Positions 18,050-28,246 of a DNA stretch of 49,073 nt are shown here, in pieces. The notes under the pieces are model-generated. The model saw only the letters and a program-made list of their open reading frames with translations. It was not told the origin of the DNA and made no database searches. Position numbers and translations under genes: made by a program. How positions within the stretch are numbered: the first letter of the stretch is position 1; each line of letters begins with the position of its first letter. Source of the stretch: Chromatiales bacterium (GTDB lineage Bacteria > Pseudomonadota > Gammaproteobacteria > Xanthomonadales > SZUA-36); contig JAHEFT010000006.1 of NCBI GenBank assembly GCA_024640025.1, forward strand, positions 1 to 49,073. The letters are read 5' to 3'.

Positions 18050-19792
18050 ATGTCGGATAAAACCACTACCAGTTTCATGCGTTCGCTGTGCATGGGACAA
18101 ATCGAACAGGATGTCCTGTTTCCCTTTCCCACCCTGTCAGCAGACCAGAAAGAAACACTGCATGAAATCGCTGGGGCGTTGGAAAGCCTGCTGGGGCCGC
18201 GCAGCGAGGATTTCCACCAGTGGGACGTTGTTGGGGAGATGCCCGCCGGGTTCATTGACGAGTTGAAGGAATTCGGGATGTTCGGCCTGATTATCCCGGA
18301 AGAGTACGGCGGCATGGGGCTCGGCAATATGGCTTACTCTCGCACGCTGCAGGAAGTAGGCCGTTACGATGCATCGGTTGCAGTCACGATTGGCGCTCAC
18401 AGCTCCATCGGCATGCGCGGGCTCGTACTGTTCGGCACGGAAGATCAGAAGCAGCGCTACATGCCGAGACTTGCCACGGGCGAGATGATTGCGGCGTTCT
18501 GCCTGACCGAGCCGGGAGCGGGTTCCGATGCGGCAGCCATCAAGACGACCGCAGTAAAAGAGGGCGGCGGCTGGGTGTTGAATGGCAATAAATTGTGGAT
18601 CACCAATGGTGGCTTTGCCGACTTCTTTACGGTCTTTGCCCGCACGGATTCTGAAGACAGTCACGGCATGATGTCCGCGTTTATTGTCACGAAAGACATG
18701 CCGGGTGTCAGCATCGGGCCGCATGAAGACAAGATGGGCTTGCGCGCCAGTTCTACCACCACCGTCCTGTTCGACGATGTACATGTACCTGCTGAAAATT
18801 TGTTGGGTGAGGTGGGTAAGGGTTTCAAGGTCGCAATGCAAATCCTGAACAGCGGGCGTACCGGCCTGGGCGGCGGTTCAGTGGGCGGGATGAAGCGCCT
18901 GATTGAACTGGCCACCCAGCAAGCCAATGAACGTAAGACTTTCGGGCAGCCCATCTCCAGTTACGGCCTGATCAAGGAAAAGGTCGGGCAGATGGTGGTT
19001 GACTGTTATACGTCCGAGGCCGTTGTAACGATGGTCGGAGGGTTGATTGACGGTGGCAGTGAGGAATATGCGGTCGAGGCCGCAATTTCGAAAGTCTACG
19101 CCACGGAATGCCTGTCGCGCAGCGCTGATGAGGCGTTACAGATTGCCGGCGGTAACGGCTTCATGCGCGAGTATCCTTACGAGCGAATTGTTCGCGATTC
19201 AAGGATCAATCGAATTTTTGAAGGAACCAACGAAATTCTGCGCCTGTTCATCGCGCTGACCGCGATGAATGATGTCGCCAGTCAGCTAAAAGAGTTATCC
19301 AGATCGATGAAGGGTGTGCTGAATGACCCCATCAAAGGATTTGGCGTGTTGTCGGACTACGCCCGTAAGCAAGCCAGCCTGAGAACCGGGCGGGGCGACG
19401 CAGGTAAGCTGGCAGGCCTGCATGAATCCCTGCAGCCGCAGGTGGATATTTTTGAGAAAAAGACACGCAACCTGGCGCAGGCAGCCGACCGGATACTGCG
19501 CAAGCACGGCAAGAATATTATTGGCAAACAATTTGCTACCAAGCGCCTGGCGGACATCATGATCGACCTGTTCGTCATGGCCTGCACACTTAGCCGTGTG
19601 CAAGCTTCAATTGACACCCACGGCGTTGAGAAGGCAGCGAAAGAAATCGAGATTCTAAAGGTTTTTACGCGCGAGGCACGAATACGCATCAAGCGCAATT
19701 TCCGCCGCATTGATAACAACGAAGACGAATTACTGAAAGCCCTGGCAGTGGACGCGTTCGAGGCCGAGCGCTATCGCTGGGATACGATTTAG
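18050..19792 (+). CDS. Acyl-CoA dehydrogenase family protein (VLCAD-like length)
   Basis: FCLTEPGAGSDAAAIKTTAV, KLWITNGGFADFFTVFART, YPYERIVRDSRINRIFEGTNEILRL. Confidence 0.95.
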   Translation: MSDKTTTSFMRSLCMGQIEQDVLFPFPTLSADQKETLHEIAGALESLLGPRSEDFHQWDVVGEMPAGFIDELKEFGMFGLIIPEEYGGMGLGNMAYSRTLQEVGRYDASVAVTIGAHSSIGMRGLVLFGTEDQKQRYMPRLATGEMIAAFCLTEPGAGSDAAAIKTTAVKEGGGWVLNGNKLWITNGGFADFFTVFARTDSEDSHGMMSAFIVTKDMPGVSIGPHEDKMGLRASSTTTVLFDDVHVPAENLLGEVGKGFKVAMQILNSGRTGLGGGSVGGMKRLIELATQQANERKTFGQPISSYGLIKEKVGQMVVDCYTSEAVVTMVGGLIDGGSEEYAVEAAISKVYATECLSRSADEALQIAGGNGFMREYPYERIVRDSRINRIFEGTNEILRLFIALTAMNDVASQLKELSRSMKGVLNDPIKGFGVLSDYARKQASLRTGRGDAGKLAGLHESLQPQVDIFEKKTRNLAQAADRILRKHGKNIIGKQFATKRLADIMIDLFVMACTLSRVQASIDTHGVEKAAKEIEILKVFTREARIRIKRNFRRIDNNEDELLKALAVDAFEAERYRWDTI

Positions 19793-19793
19793 C

Positions 19794-20429
19794 TTATTGA
19801 CCGCCGTGCCGTGCCTGCAGCACTGCGGTCACGTCAGCCAGGGTCAGGCCGCTGGCCCTGAGCAGAACCAGTAAATGGTAAATCAGGTCAGCGGATTCAT
19901 TCACGAGTTCGTCGATGTCGCCGGAGGTTGCGGCGAGTGCGGTTTCCACTCCTTCCTCGCCAACCTTCTGTGAAATTCGCTTGATGCCGGCTTCGAAAAG
20001 ACGGGTGGTGTAACTGTCCTCCGGACGCTCGATTTCACGTCGTGCGATCAGATGCTCCAACCTGGCCAGGAAAGCAAGGTCCGGAGTCACCTCATGCTCT
20101 TTCCCATCGAAACAGGTATCCGTGTTCCGATGGCAGGTGGGGCCGGTCGGCACCGCCATCACCAACAGGCAGTCGTTATCGCAGTCGGCGTGCACTTCGA
20201 CCAATTTCAGCGTGTTGCCGGAGGTTTCGCCCTTGGTCCAACGCTTTGCGCGGCTGCGGCTCCAAAAGGTGACGGAGCGGCTTTCCAGGCTATGCGCCAG
20301 GGCTTCACGGTTCATATAGGCCTGCATCAGCACCCGTCCGTCGAAGGCGTCCTGTACGATGACCGGCAGCAGGCCGTCCATTTTCTGCCACTCGAGTTTA
20401 TCTATGTCCTGTGGATCCCGGATCAACAT
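19794..20429 (-). CDS. hisIE: Bifunctional phosphoribosyl-AMP cyclohydrolase / phosphoribosyl-ATP pyrophosphatase
   Basis: [50 protein letters not shown]-terminal His[11 protein letters not shown]...[13 protein letters not shown]. Confidence 0.96.
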   Translation of the reverse strand: MLIRDPQDIDKLEWQKMDGLLPVIVQDAFDGRVLMQAYMNREALAHSLESRSVTFWSRSRAKRWTKGETSGNTLKLVEVHADCDNDCLLVMAVPTGPTCHRNTDTCFDGKEHEVTPDLAFLARLEHLIARREIERPEDSYTTRLFEAGIKRISQKVGEEGVETALAATSGDIDELVNESADLIYHLLVLLRASGLTLADVTAVLQARHGGQ

Positions 20430-21214
20430 GGTCTTACCTCGATGCCGGCGTCCGCCAGCGATTTCTTGAGCCCGGGGATGGGAATCTGGCCGGAATGGAA
20501 TACCGTGGCGGCCAGCGCGGCGTCCACATCCGCCTGTTCGAATACGGCGACGAAATGACCGATGGCCCCGGCTCCGCCTGAAGCCACGAGCGGAATCGGA
20601 AGTACTTGCCTGGCCGCCGCCAGTTGATCAATATCATAGCCTGCCCGGGTACCGTCCGAGGACATGCAATTGAGGACCACTTCGCCTGCGCCGCGGTCGA
20701 CGACCTCTTGCAGCCAGTCCAGGGTTTGCCTGCCAGGCGAGCGCATGGCGTCCGGCGTGCCAGTGTGAGACCGGACGGTATATCCGACTTCATCGGCTAT
20801 TGAATCAACACCGATGACGACGCACTGGCTGCCGAAGGTCTTGACCAGGGCATTGATCAGGCCAGGATTTTCGAGCGCAGGGGTGTTGATCGAGATCTTG
20901 TCGGCGCCCTGGGACAAAACGCGGCCGGCGCTTTCAACGCTACGGATACCGCCGGCGACGCAAAAGGGAATGTCGATGGTTTCCGACACGCGACGCACCC
21001 AGTCCGTATCCACACTGCGGCCTTCCGGGCTGGCGGTGATGTCGTAGAAAACGAGTTCGTCGGCGCCCTCGTCACGGTAGCGGGCCGCCAGTTCGATGAT
21101 GTCGCCCATGACCCTGTGGTCACGAAACTGTATGCCCTTTACCACCTGGCCGTCGCGTACATCGAGACAGGGAATAATCCGGCGGGCGGCGCTTTTCAGC
21201 AGTTGGCTGGTCAC
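20423..21214 (-). CDS. hisF: Imidazole glycerol phosphate synthase subunit HisF
   Basis: GTG start; [56 protein letters not shown]. Confidence 0.97.
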   Translation of the reverse strand: MTSQLLKSAARRIIPCLDVRDGQVVKGIQFRDHRVMGDIIELAARYRDEGADELVFYDITASPEGRSVDTDWVRRVSETIDIPFCVAGGIRSVESAGRVLSQGADKISINTPALENPGLINALVKTFGSQCVVIGVDSIADEVGYTVRSHTGTPDAMRSPGRQTLDWLQEVVDRGAGEVVLNCMSSDGTRAGYDIDQLAAARQVLPIPLVASGGAGAIGHFVAVFEQADVDAALAATVFHSGQIPIPGLKKSLADAGIEVRPC

Positions 21215-21951
21215 GACAGGGCCTCGATGGCTTCTGCGACAGTGAAGCAGCCTTCCAACAGCGCCTTGCCGGTGATGGCGGAATCTACCCCGGTTTCTGA
21301 CAGCCTCTGCAGATCGAGTAAACCACTCACTCCGCCTGATGCTTGCACGGCCAGTTCCGGATAGCGCCGGGTGATCTGTCGATAGAGTTCGAGATTCGGA
21401 CCGCCCATGGCTCCGTCCCGGCCGATGTCCGTGCACAGAACATGCTTCAGGCCCTTGTCGGAGTAAAAGTCCAGCAGTTGCCAAAGCGAATCGCCGGATC
21501 CTCGAGTCCAGCCATGCGTCCTCAGCAGGGGAGTGCCATCATCTTCGATTCGCACATCCAGTGCAGCAACCAGTCGTTCTTCGCCGAACTCCGTCAGCCA
21601 TTCGGCAAACGTTTCCGGTTCGGTAACCGAGAGACTTCCAACCACCACCCGGCTCGCTCCGTGTTCCAGGCGTTTCCTGATATCGGCGGCGCCGCGGACG
21701 CCCCCGCCTGTCTGTACCGACTGTTTCGCCTTGCCCAGAAGGCGGAGCAGCGGTTTGATATCCGCTGCTTTACCGTCCCGGGAAGCGGCCAGGTCGACCA
21801 CGTGCAGCCATTCCGCGCCTTCCCGTGCGTAGACGGCGGCCAGCCTGACGGCGTCCAGGTCGTACACTTTGCACTTGTTGAAGTCGCCATGGAGCAGGCG
21901 AACACAGCTGCCGTCAAGCAGGTCGATGGCCGGAATAATCTGTAAGCTCAT
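21211..21951 (-). CDS. hisA: Phosphoribosylformimino-5-aminoimidazole carboxamide ribotide isomerase
   Basis: [24 protein letters not shown]..., [27 protein letters not shown]. Confidence 0.97.
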   Translation of the reverse strand: MSLQIIPAIDLLDGSCVRLLHGDFNKCKVYDLDAVRLAAVYAREGAEWLHVVDLAASRDGKAADIKPLLRLLGKAKQSVQTGGGVRGAADIRKRLEHGASRVVVGSLSVTEPETFAEWLTEFGEERLVAALDVRIEDDGTPLLRTHGWTRGSGDSLWQLLDFYSDKGLKHVLCTDIGRDGAMGGPNLELYRQITRRYPELAVQASGGVSGLLDLQRLSETGVDSAITGKALLEGCFTVAEAIEALS

Positions 21952-22544
21952 TGCAGGGGTGTCTCCAGGAATCCACGCAGTAATCTGGCGCCGGCTTTCG
22001 CTGAGCGTTCCGGGTGAAACTGTGCGCCGTAGAAATTGCCTTTGCGAACAATGGCGCTGAAGTCCGTACCATGGGTGCTGGTGGAAAGCGTCCACTCGCT
22101 GACGGGGGCGGCAAACGAATGTACGAAATAGAACCACATTCCGTCGAGGGGTTCGGTCAGTGTATCCGGCGCCTGGTTGGTGATGGCATTCCATCCCATG
22201 TGAGGCACACGCAACCCGTCGATCTCTTCAAGCCGGGTCAGGCGTCCCGGTATCAGGCCCAGCAGGCGGGCGTCGTCTTCTTCAGATGATTCAAACAACA
22301 ACTGCATACCCAGGCAGATTCCCAGCACGGGTTGCTGCAGGCTTTGGATTACAGGGATCAATCCGTGCTCGTCAAGCACTTCCATGGCCCTGCCTGCAGC
22401 GCCAACACCTGGCAATATCACGCGGTCCGCCTGGCGGATCTCCGCGGGATCGTCGGTAAATTTCGGATCCACCCCGAGCCGTCTCAGAGCGTGTAGCACG
22501 GAGGCGATATTGGCTCCACCGCTGTCGACGACTGCAATCGACAT
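21948..22544 (-). CDS. hisH: Imidazole glycerol phosphate synthase subunit HisH
   Basis: IAVVDSGGANIASVLHAL, PVLGICLGMQLLFESSEE (glutaminase Cys), YGAQFHPERSAKAG. Confidence 0.97.
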   Translation of the reverse strand: MSIAVVDSGGANIASVLHALRRLGVDPKFTDDPAEIRQADRVILPGVGAAGRAMEVLDEHGLIPVIQSLQQPVLGICLGMQLLFESSEEDDARLLGLIPGRLTRLEEIDGLRVPHMGWNAITNQAPDTLTEPLDGMWFYFVHSFAAPVSEWTLSTSTHGTDFSAIVRKGNFYGAQFHPERSAKAGARLLRGFLETPLQ

Positions 22545-23617
22545 TACAGCACGCCCTTCGTGCTGGGCAGGTCTCTGCCTTGTCGTTCCAGTGCAGGTTT
22601 GAGTGCGCGGCCGGCGCCCTTGAACAGCGCCTCGATCATGTGATGGGTGTTTTCACCGCGCACCTTCAGATGAATGGCGGCAGCCAGTGACTGGCTGAGT
22701 GACGCGAAAAAATGCCGCACCATCTCGGTGGAAAATTCACCCACCCGCTCACGGGGAAAGTCCGCTTCGAAAACGATCGCTGGACGTCCGGAAAGGTCGA
22801 TGGCCGTCTCCGCCAGCGATTCGTCCATTGGCAAAAGAAACCCGTAACGGCCAATTCCGCGCCGGTCGCCCAGGGCGGAATTCAGGGCCTGGCCAAGCGC
22901 CAGCGCACAATCTTCAACCGTGTGGTGTTCATCGATTTCCAGGTCACCGCGGCAACGGATTTCTAGTCTGAAGCCGCCGTGGCTGGCCAACTGGTCCAGC
23001 ATGTGGTCGAAAAATCCGATCCCGGTATCTGCGATGCAACTGCCAGGGGCATCCAGGTCGACGAACACGTGGATGTCGGTTTCACTGGTTTTTCGCTCCA
23101 CCAGCGATTGCCTGGGGCGGTTCACCAAACGGTGGGCTATGGACGCCCAGCTCTCGTAGCCTTTTCCCAGTCGCAGGCCGCCAATATCCATGTTTTCAGC
23201 CAACAACATATCGGTTTGCCGGTCGCCGATAACCCAGCTATCCGCCAGGTCCAGATCTCCGGATTTCAGGTAGCCAAGCACCAGTCCGATCTCCGGTTTT
23301 CGGGTGGGGGCGTTGTCATGCTCGAAATGTGGATCAATGAGCACATCGGAAAACGTAACGCCCTGGGATGCAAAAATATCCAGCATTTTTTGCTGCGGTA
23401 TTTCGTAGTCCGGGGTGGGGAAAGAATCCGTGCCCAGGCCGTCCTGGTTACTGACTATGACGAACTCATAGCCGGCCTGCCGCAACTCCAGCAGGGCCGG
23501 AATCACACCGGGCACCAGTTGAAGTTTTTCGAGTGAATCGATCTGCTCGTCGGGCGGCTCCACGATCAGGGTGCCGTCCCGGTCGATGAAAAGGATGCGC
23601 CGCTTCCGGTTGCTCAT
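22544..23617 (-). CDS. hisB: Bifunctional histidinol-phosphatase / imidazoleglycerol-phosphate dehydratase
   Basis: HAD N-terminus ILFIDRDGTLIVEPP; IGPD domain DTGIGFFDHMLDQLASHGGF, DEHHTVEDCALALGQAL. Confidence 0.96.
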   Translation of the reverse strand: MSNRKRRILFIDRDGTLIVEPPDEQIDSLEKLQLVPGVIPALLELRQAGYEFVIVSNQDGLGTDSFPTPDYEIPQQKMLDIFASQGVTFSDVLIDPHFEHDNAPTRKPEIGLVLGYLKSGDLDLADSWVIGDRQTDMLLAENMDIGGLRLGKGYESWASIAHRLVNRPRQSLVERKTSETDIHVFVDLDAPGSCIADTGIGFFDHMLDQLASHGGFRLEIRCRGDLEIDEHHTVEDCALALGQALNSALGDRRGIGRYGFLLPMDESLAETAIDLSGRPAIVFEADFPRERVGEFSTEMVRHFFASLSQSLAAAIHLKVRGENTHHMIEALFKGAGRALKPALERQGRDLPSTKGVL

Positions 23618-24690
23618 CGATTGCTCTCCCATTCATCGAGTACGGCCGCGAAACTGGCCAGCTCATTTTCGGCGCCAACCGAGATGCGAAGACAGCCCTG
23701 CAACAACGGATCGGCCGGGAACCCACGGATGATCACGTTACGGCTCGCGGCAAATGACAGCAGTTCACTGGCTCGGTCGACGCGGATCAGCACAAAATTT
23801 GCATCTCCGGGGATGACTTCCCGGATAAAATCGCGGTTTTCAAGGATCTGCAGCAGGTAGCGCTTGTTGTCCCCGATCTCGCGCATCAGGTCACGCTGCC
23901 TGTCCATCATGTCGTCTCCCAGCATGCGCATGGCCAGTTTCATGACCGGACTGGGAACGGGGTAGGGCGCAATCACGCGGCGCAGCAGGGAAATCACGGA
24001 TTCCTGTGCCAGTACTGACCCGCAGCGCAGGCCGGCGGAGGCCCATGCTTTTGACAGGGTGCGTAACACCACGAGGTTTTCGTGTTCTGCAATCAGGGCT
24101 GTGGCGGATGGCTGGCTGCAGAATTCGGCATAGGCCTCATCCAGGACGACGATCGCGCGGTCCCGTGCAGCCTCGAGCAGTTGGTCTATAAACGGCCGGC
24201 TGACCAAATCCCCGGTCGGATTGTTGGGCGAGGTCAGGAACACTAGCTTGATTCGTGCATCCGACTGCAGGGCATTCAGGACGTCCTGTTCCAGCAGCTT
24301 GAAACCCTCGTCGGCCTGCCGGTTAATGGACACGATATGAGCGCCCTGGGTCTGGGCCGCGATCCGGTACATGCCGAAGGTGGGCGGGCAATGCAGGATG
24401 GCGTCCTGTCCGGCACGGCAGAAAACCCGGACCAGCAGATCAATGCCTTCATCACTGCCGCGGGTCAACAGAACGTAATTTTCAGGAACTGAATACAGCG
24501 CCGCCAGTCGTGTGACAAGTTCGGCTGGTTGCGGGTCGGGGTAGCGGTTCAGCGAATCCGACGGATCCAGTAACGGCCGGGGAGATTCATTCGCGTTCAA
24601 CTGAATGCCCGTGCCCGGCGCCTCTTTTCGGGCCGAGGAGTAAGGCTTCATCGCCACGATTTCAGGCCTGGCCAGCGACTCGATGTTCAT
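23614..24690 (-). CDS. hisC: Histidinol-phosphate aminotransferase
   Basis: IQLNANESPRPLLDPSDSLNRYPDPQP, LTSPNNPTGDLV, VLDEAYAEF, RTLSKAWASAGLRCGSVLA. Confidence 0.96.
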   Translation of the reverse strand: MNIESLARPEIVAMKPYSSARKEAPGTGIQLNANESPRPLLDPSDSLNRYPDPQPAELVTRLAALYSVPENYVLLTRGSDEGIDLLVRVFCRAGQDAILHCPPTFGMYRIAAQTQGAHIVSINRQADEGFKLLEQDVLNALQSDARIKLVFLTSPNNPTGDLVSRPFIDQLLEAARDRAIVVLDEAYAEFCSQPSATALIAEHENLVVLRTLSKAWASAGLRCGSVLAQESVISLLRRVIAPYPVPSPVMKLAMRMLGDDMMDRQRDLMREIGDNKRYLLQILENRDFIREVIPGDANFVLIRVDRASELLSFAASRNVIIRGFPADPLLQGCLRISVGAENELASFAAVLDEWESNR

Positions 24691-26000
24691 CCCTCTCCAC
24701 CCCGGTCATCGAGCCTGGCGCGAACCGCCATGCGGTGGGCATCCAGGCCTTCAACGGCGGCGAGCTTTTCGGCGATCGGTCCGACTTCTTGCAACGCCTC
24801 CCGGGTTGCCTGCTGGAAGGTCATCCGGCGCATGAAATCACCCATTCCAAGCGCACCGTGGGAGCGTGCCCAACCGTAGGTGGGCAGAACATGGTTGGTT
24901 CCGGAACAGTAATCCCCCAGCGATTCGGGCGTCCAGGGGCCGATGAACACTGAGCCGGCATTCCGGACCCGATTGGCCAGCTTTTCGGCGTTCCTGGTGT
25001 TCAGAATCAGATGCTCCGGGGCGTAACGATTGGAAAGTGCGAGTGCGAAGTCCATATCCTCCACCCGGATGATACGGGACTCGGCCAGCGATTTCTCCAG
25101 TATGGCCGCCCTGGGCGAAAGTGGCGCCAATTCTTTCAGCTTTCTGATGACGGCCGCAGCCACTGCGTCGCTGTCAGTCAGCAGCACGACCTGGGAATCC
25201 GGTCCGTGCTCGGCCTGGGAAAGCAGGTCCCAGGCGATAAATTCGGGATTGGCGCTGGAATCCGCGATGACCAGCACTTCCGAGGGTCCGGCGGGCAGAT
25301 CGATGGCTGCACCCTTCGGATCCTGAGCCACCTGCTGCTTGGCTTCAGTAACCCAGGAATTTCCCGGCCCGAATATCTTGTTGCACTTGGGTATGCTTTC
25401 GGTACCGTATGCCATCGCCGCGATGGCCTGGGCCCCGCCGGCGCAGAAAACACGGGAGACGCCGCACAGGCTGGCAGCAACCAGGATTTCAGCGGCGATC
25501 TTTCCGTCCCGGCCCGGGGGTGAACACACGACGATTTCTTCACAGCCGGCCAGAACGGCCGGGATGGCAAGCATCAGTACCGTCGACACCAGTGGAGCAC
25601 TGCCCCCGGGTATGTAAAGGCCGACGGGCGAAAGCGCCGGGTAGCGAACTTCACAGGTCAATCCCGGCGCGGTTTCCACTGAGTTGTTTCGGGGCATGTC
25701 GCCGGCATGAAAAGCCCTTATGCGCTTTCCTGCGTCTTCAATGGCTTCTAACAGTTCCGGGTCCGCGCGTTCGACAGCCGCTGCCAGGTCATTCGGGCCA
25801 TACTCAAACCTCTCCGGAGTGGTTCCGTCCAATTCCCGCGTCAGATCGGCCAGGGCCGCATTTCCGCCATCGCGTACCCGGTTCAGTATGGCTGTGACCG
25901 AACCTCTCAGGCCTGGATTGTGGAACACCGGGCGCTCCAGCAGTCGTTCCTGTTCAGCCGGTTCCAGATCAGACCATCGGAGAATATTTATATCAAGCAT
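24687..26000 (-). CDS. hisD: Histidinol dehydrogenase
   Basis: PVGLYIPGGSAPLVSTVLMLAIPA, AGGAQAIAAMAYGTESIP, IDLPAGPSEVLVIADSSAN, TNHVLPTYGWARSHGALG. Confidence 0.97.
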   Translation of the reverse strand: MLDINILRWSDLEPAEQERLLERPVFHNPGLRGSVTAILNRVRDGGNAALADLTRELDGTTPERFEYGPNDLAAAVERADPELLEAIEDAGKRIRAFHAGDMPRNNSVETAPGLTCEVRYPALSPVGLYIPGGSAPLVSTVLMLAIPAVLAGCEEIVVCSPPGRDGKIAAEILVAASLCGVSRVFCAGGAQAIAAMAYGTESIPKCNKIFGPGNSWVTEAKQQVAQDPKGAAIDLPAGPSEVLVIADSSANPEFIAWDLLSQAEHGPDSQVVLLTDSDAVAAAVIRKLKELAPLSPRAAILEKSLAESRIIRVEDMDFALALSNRYAPEHLILNTRNAEKLANRVRNAGSVFIGPWTPESLGDYCSGTNHVLPTYGWARSHGALGMGDFMRRMTFQQATREALQEVGPIAEKLAAVEGLDAHRMAVRARLDDRGGEG

Positions 26001-26033
26001 AAGGAAATGACCTGTTTGGTGTTCGCGCCCGGA

Positions 26034-26912
26034 TCAGGCGAGCATCTTCTCGACAGGAAGGACCAGTATGGCCGAGGCCCCCTCGGCCTTCAAAGCCTCG
26101 AGGTGTTCCCAGAATACGGCTTCACCGCACACAGCGTGAATGGCGATCCGGTCGGAACCCTCCAGCGGCATAATCGAAGGGTGTTCGACGCCGGGCAGGA
26201 GCTCGGTAATCCTCTCGAGGGCTTCACGCGGTGCGTGCAGCATCACGTATTTGCACTCTGCCGCCTGCATCACCCCTTCGAGGCGGGCCAGCAGACGGTC
26301 AAGTAGTTCCTGCTTTGTGTCGGAGATATCATTGACCCGGCCATACAGGGCCGCCTGGCTCTCGAAAAGCACGTCCAGTTCCCGCAGATGATTGGCCCTT
26401 AGCGTCGACCCGGTTGAAACAAGGTCGGAAATGGCGTCCGCCGTACCCAGCCCCGGCGCAATTTCAACAGAACCGGATAGCTCAACGATTTGCGTGCTTA
26501 TACCCTGATTGTTCAACAGGTGCCGTGTCAGTTCGGGGTAACTGGTGGCGATTCTTCTGCCTTCCAGTATTCCGATGCTGGAAATTTCCATATTTTCAGG
26601 AACAGCGATAGAGAGCCTGCAATGGCCGAAGCCCAGTTTCCGGAGGCAGTTCAGCCCGGCCTCGCTGTCCCGCTCCAGCATCACTTCACGGGCAATGTTC
26701 TCGCCCACAATACCCAGTTCACAGACTCCGTCGAGTAACATGCGCGGAATGTCATCATCCCGTACGAGCAACACGTCCACAGGAAAGTCCCGCCCGTACC
26801 AGAACAATTTGTCCTTGCTTCGGGCAAAGCTGAGGCCACAGCTCTTCAGGATATCCAGTGATTTTTCCGACAATCGGCCGGATTTCTGTATGGCGACTCT
26901 TAAACGACTCAT
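26034..26912 (-). CDS. hisG: ATP phosphoribosyltransferase (long form)
   Basis: LRVAIQKSGRLSEKSLDILKSCGL; EIAPGLGTADAISDLVSTGSTLRANHL. Confidence 0.95.
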   Translation of the reverse strand: MSRLRVAIQKSGRLSEKSLDILKSCGLSFARSKDKLFWYGRDFPVDVLLVRDDDIPRMLLDGVCELGIVGENIAREVMLERDSEAGLNCLRKLGFGHCRLSIAVPENMEISSIGILEGRRIATSYPELTRHLLNNQGISTQIVELSGSVEIAPGLGTADAISDLVSTGSTLRANHLRELDVLFESQAALYGRVNDISDTKQELLDRLLARLEGVMQAAECKYVMLHAPREALERITELLPGVEHPSIMPLEGSDRIAIHAVCGEAVFWEHLEALKAEGASAILVLPVEKMLA

Positions 26913-27223
26913 GATGGTTTTTTCTCCAGGCGGTCCAGGACGGTGCGATAACCGCCCGTGCCTTGTTCCATGAAACGTGCCACGCGTCCGATGGTAGTCA
27001 CACTAACTTCGGTCATCTCCCTGATGTCACGATACGTATAACCCTGGTTTACCAGTTGGGCTACCCGCCATCGGTCCACCATGGCCTCCACTTCCGCAGG
27101 AGTACAGAGATCTTCCAGGAACTGCTTGACCTCCTGTGCTGTTTCCAGCGATAGCAAGGCCTCGGACAGTGAGCGGGCGGCAGATCTCAAATCGCCTTTC
27201 TGTGACTCGTCATGTTGTTTCAT
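26909..27223 (-). CDS. TrpR-family (YerC/YecD-like) repressor, first gene of the his operon
   Basis: TAQEVKQFLEDLCTPAEVEAMVDRWRVAQLVNQGYTYRDIREMTEVSVTTIGRVARFMEQGTGGYR; ATGA overlap with hisG. Confidence 0.92.
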   Translation of the reverse strand: MKQHDESQKGDLRSAARSLSEALLSLETAQEVKQFLEDLCTPAEVEAMVDRWRVAQLVNQGYTYRDIREMTEVSVTTIGRVARFMEQGTGGYRTVLDRLEKKPS

Positions 27224-27232
27224 GGCTGTTCT

Positions 27233-27256
27233 AATGTACTAGTGCGTTAATACATT
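27233..27256. promoter_or_regulatory. TrpR-box-like near-palindrome AATGTACTAGTGCGTTAATACATT upstream of the yerC/his operon
   Basis: Perfect AATGTA/TACATT outer arms; contains GTACTAGT as in the E. coli trp operator consensus. An inverted copy of ATTAACGCA lies at 27310-27318. Confidence 0.6.
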
Positions 27257-27377
27257 GGTAGGATACCTGAATATTTTCCGGCGGGCAAACTTAATACACG
27301 GTTTAAACCATTAACGCAGTGTTAGCATCCAACCAGTTGGAATCCAATGTTCATAACTCTTGATGGGAGTGATAGCG

Positions 27378-28139
27378 ATGAAAGCAGGTGCATTGACGGG
27401 TATTGCACTGATGTTCGTTTCCCTGGCGGTAAGCGCCGCGGTGACTGAAACTGAAGAAATGACCTATGACGTAAACGCTGATGCGAGGATCAGCCTTGAA
27501 AATATCAACGGCGATATTCGTATTACCGGAGGGGGTGGAGATAAGGTTCACCTGGTGGCCGAAAAGAAAGCTGGCAAACAGGAGTATCTCGATCAATTGA
27601 AAATCATCGTTGATGCTGACCAAGACTACATCCGCATAGAAACCCGTCATCCCAAGAGTGAGGGTGGCTGGTTCAATTGGGGTGAGGATAGCAACGGAAG
27701 CGTTTCCTACGTACTCGAGGTGCCTGCAACCGTCAATCTTGACACGATCTCGACAGTCAACGGAGATGTAGAGATCGCCTCAGTCAATGGCCAGGTCAAG
27801 GCTGAAACGGTGAACGGTTCGCTGCAGGCTTTCGGGTTGAAAGGGGATGTGGACCTTGAGACGGTGAATGGCAGCGTGAGGGCTGAATTTGACCAGTTGG
27901 GCGAGGGTCAGCGAGTTTCGGCAGATGCGGTGAACGGCAAAATTGTCCTGGTTCTCCCGAGTGATGCGAGTGCGCGTGTCGAAGCGGAAACCATCAATGG
28001 CAGCATCGATGCGGGTGATTTCGGACTTGAAGCGGAAAAAGGTTTCGTGGGTCGTGATCTTTCCGGCAAAATCGGTGGTGGTGACGCCAGGATTTCACTG
28101 GACACCGTGAACGGCTCCATCAAAATTATGAAGAAATAA
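27378..28139 (+). CDS. Exported DUF4097-like beta-strand repeat protein
   Basis: Signal peptide MKAGALTGIALMFVSLAVSAA; repeated (E/D)(T/A)(V/I)NGS/D/K motifs. Confidence 0.8.
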   Translation: MKAGALTGIALMFVSLAVSAAVTETEEMTYDVNADARISLENINGDIRITGGGGDKVHLVAEKKAGKQEYLDQLKIIVDADQDYIRIETRHPKSEGGWFNWGEDSNGSVSYVLEVPATVNLDTISTVNGDVEIASVNGQVKAETVNGSLQAFGLKGDVDLETVNGSVRAEFDQLGEGQRVSADAVNGKIVLVLPSDASARVEAETINGSIDAGDFGLEAEKGFVGRDLSGKIGGGDARISLDTVNGSIKIMKK

Positions 28140-28165
28140 CCCTCCGTCATTTAGCAAATTTGAGT

Positions 28166-28192
28166 AACCCGGCCAAAGGCCGGGTTTTTTTA
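28166..28192 (+). terminator. Rho-independent terminator AACCCGGCC-aaa-GGCCGGGTT + T run
   Basis: 9-bp GC-rich stem, 3-nt loop, T tail directly after the DUF4097 gene. Confidence 0.9.
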
Positions 28193-28246
28193 TCCTGTTG
28201 GCTGATATATCATCAACGGTCCCACTCACTCAAACAGCGGCAAAAC

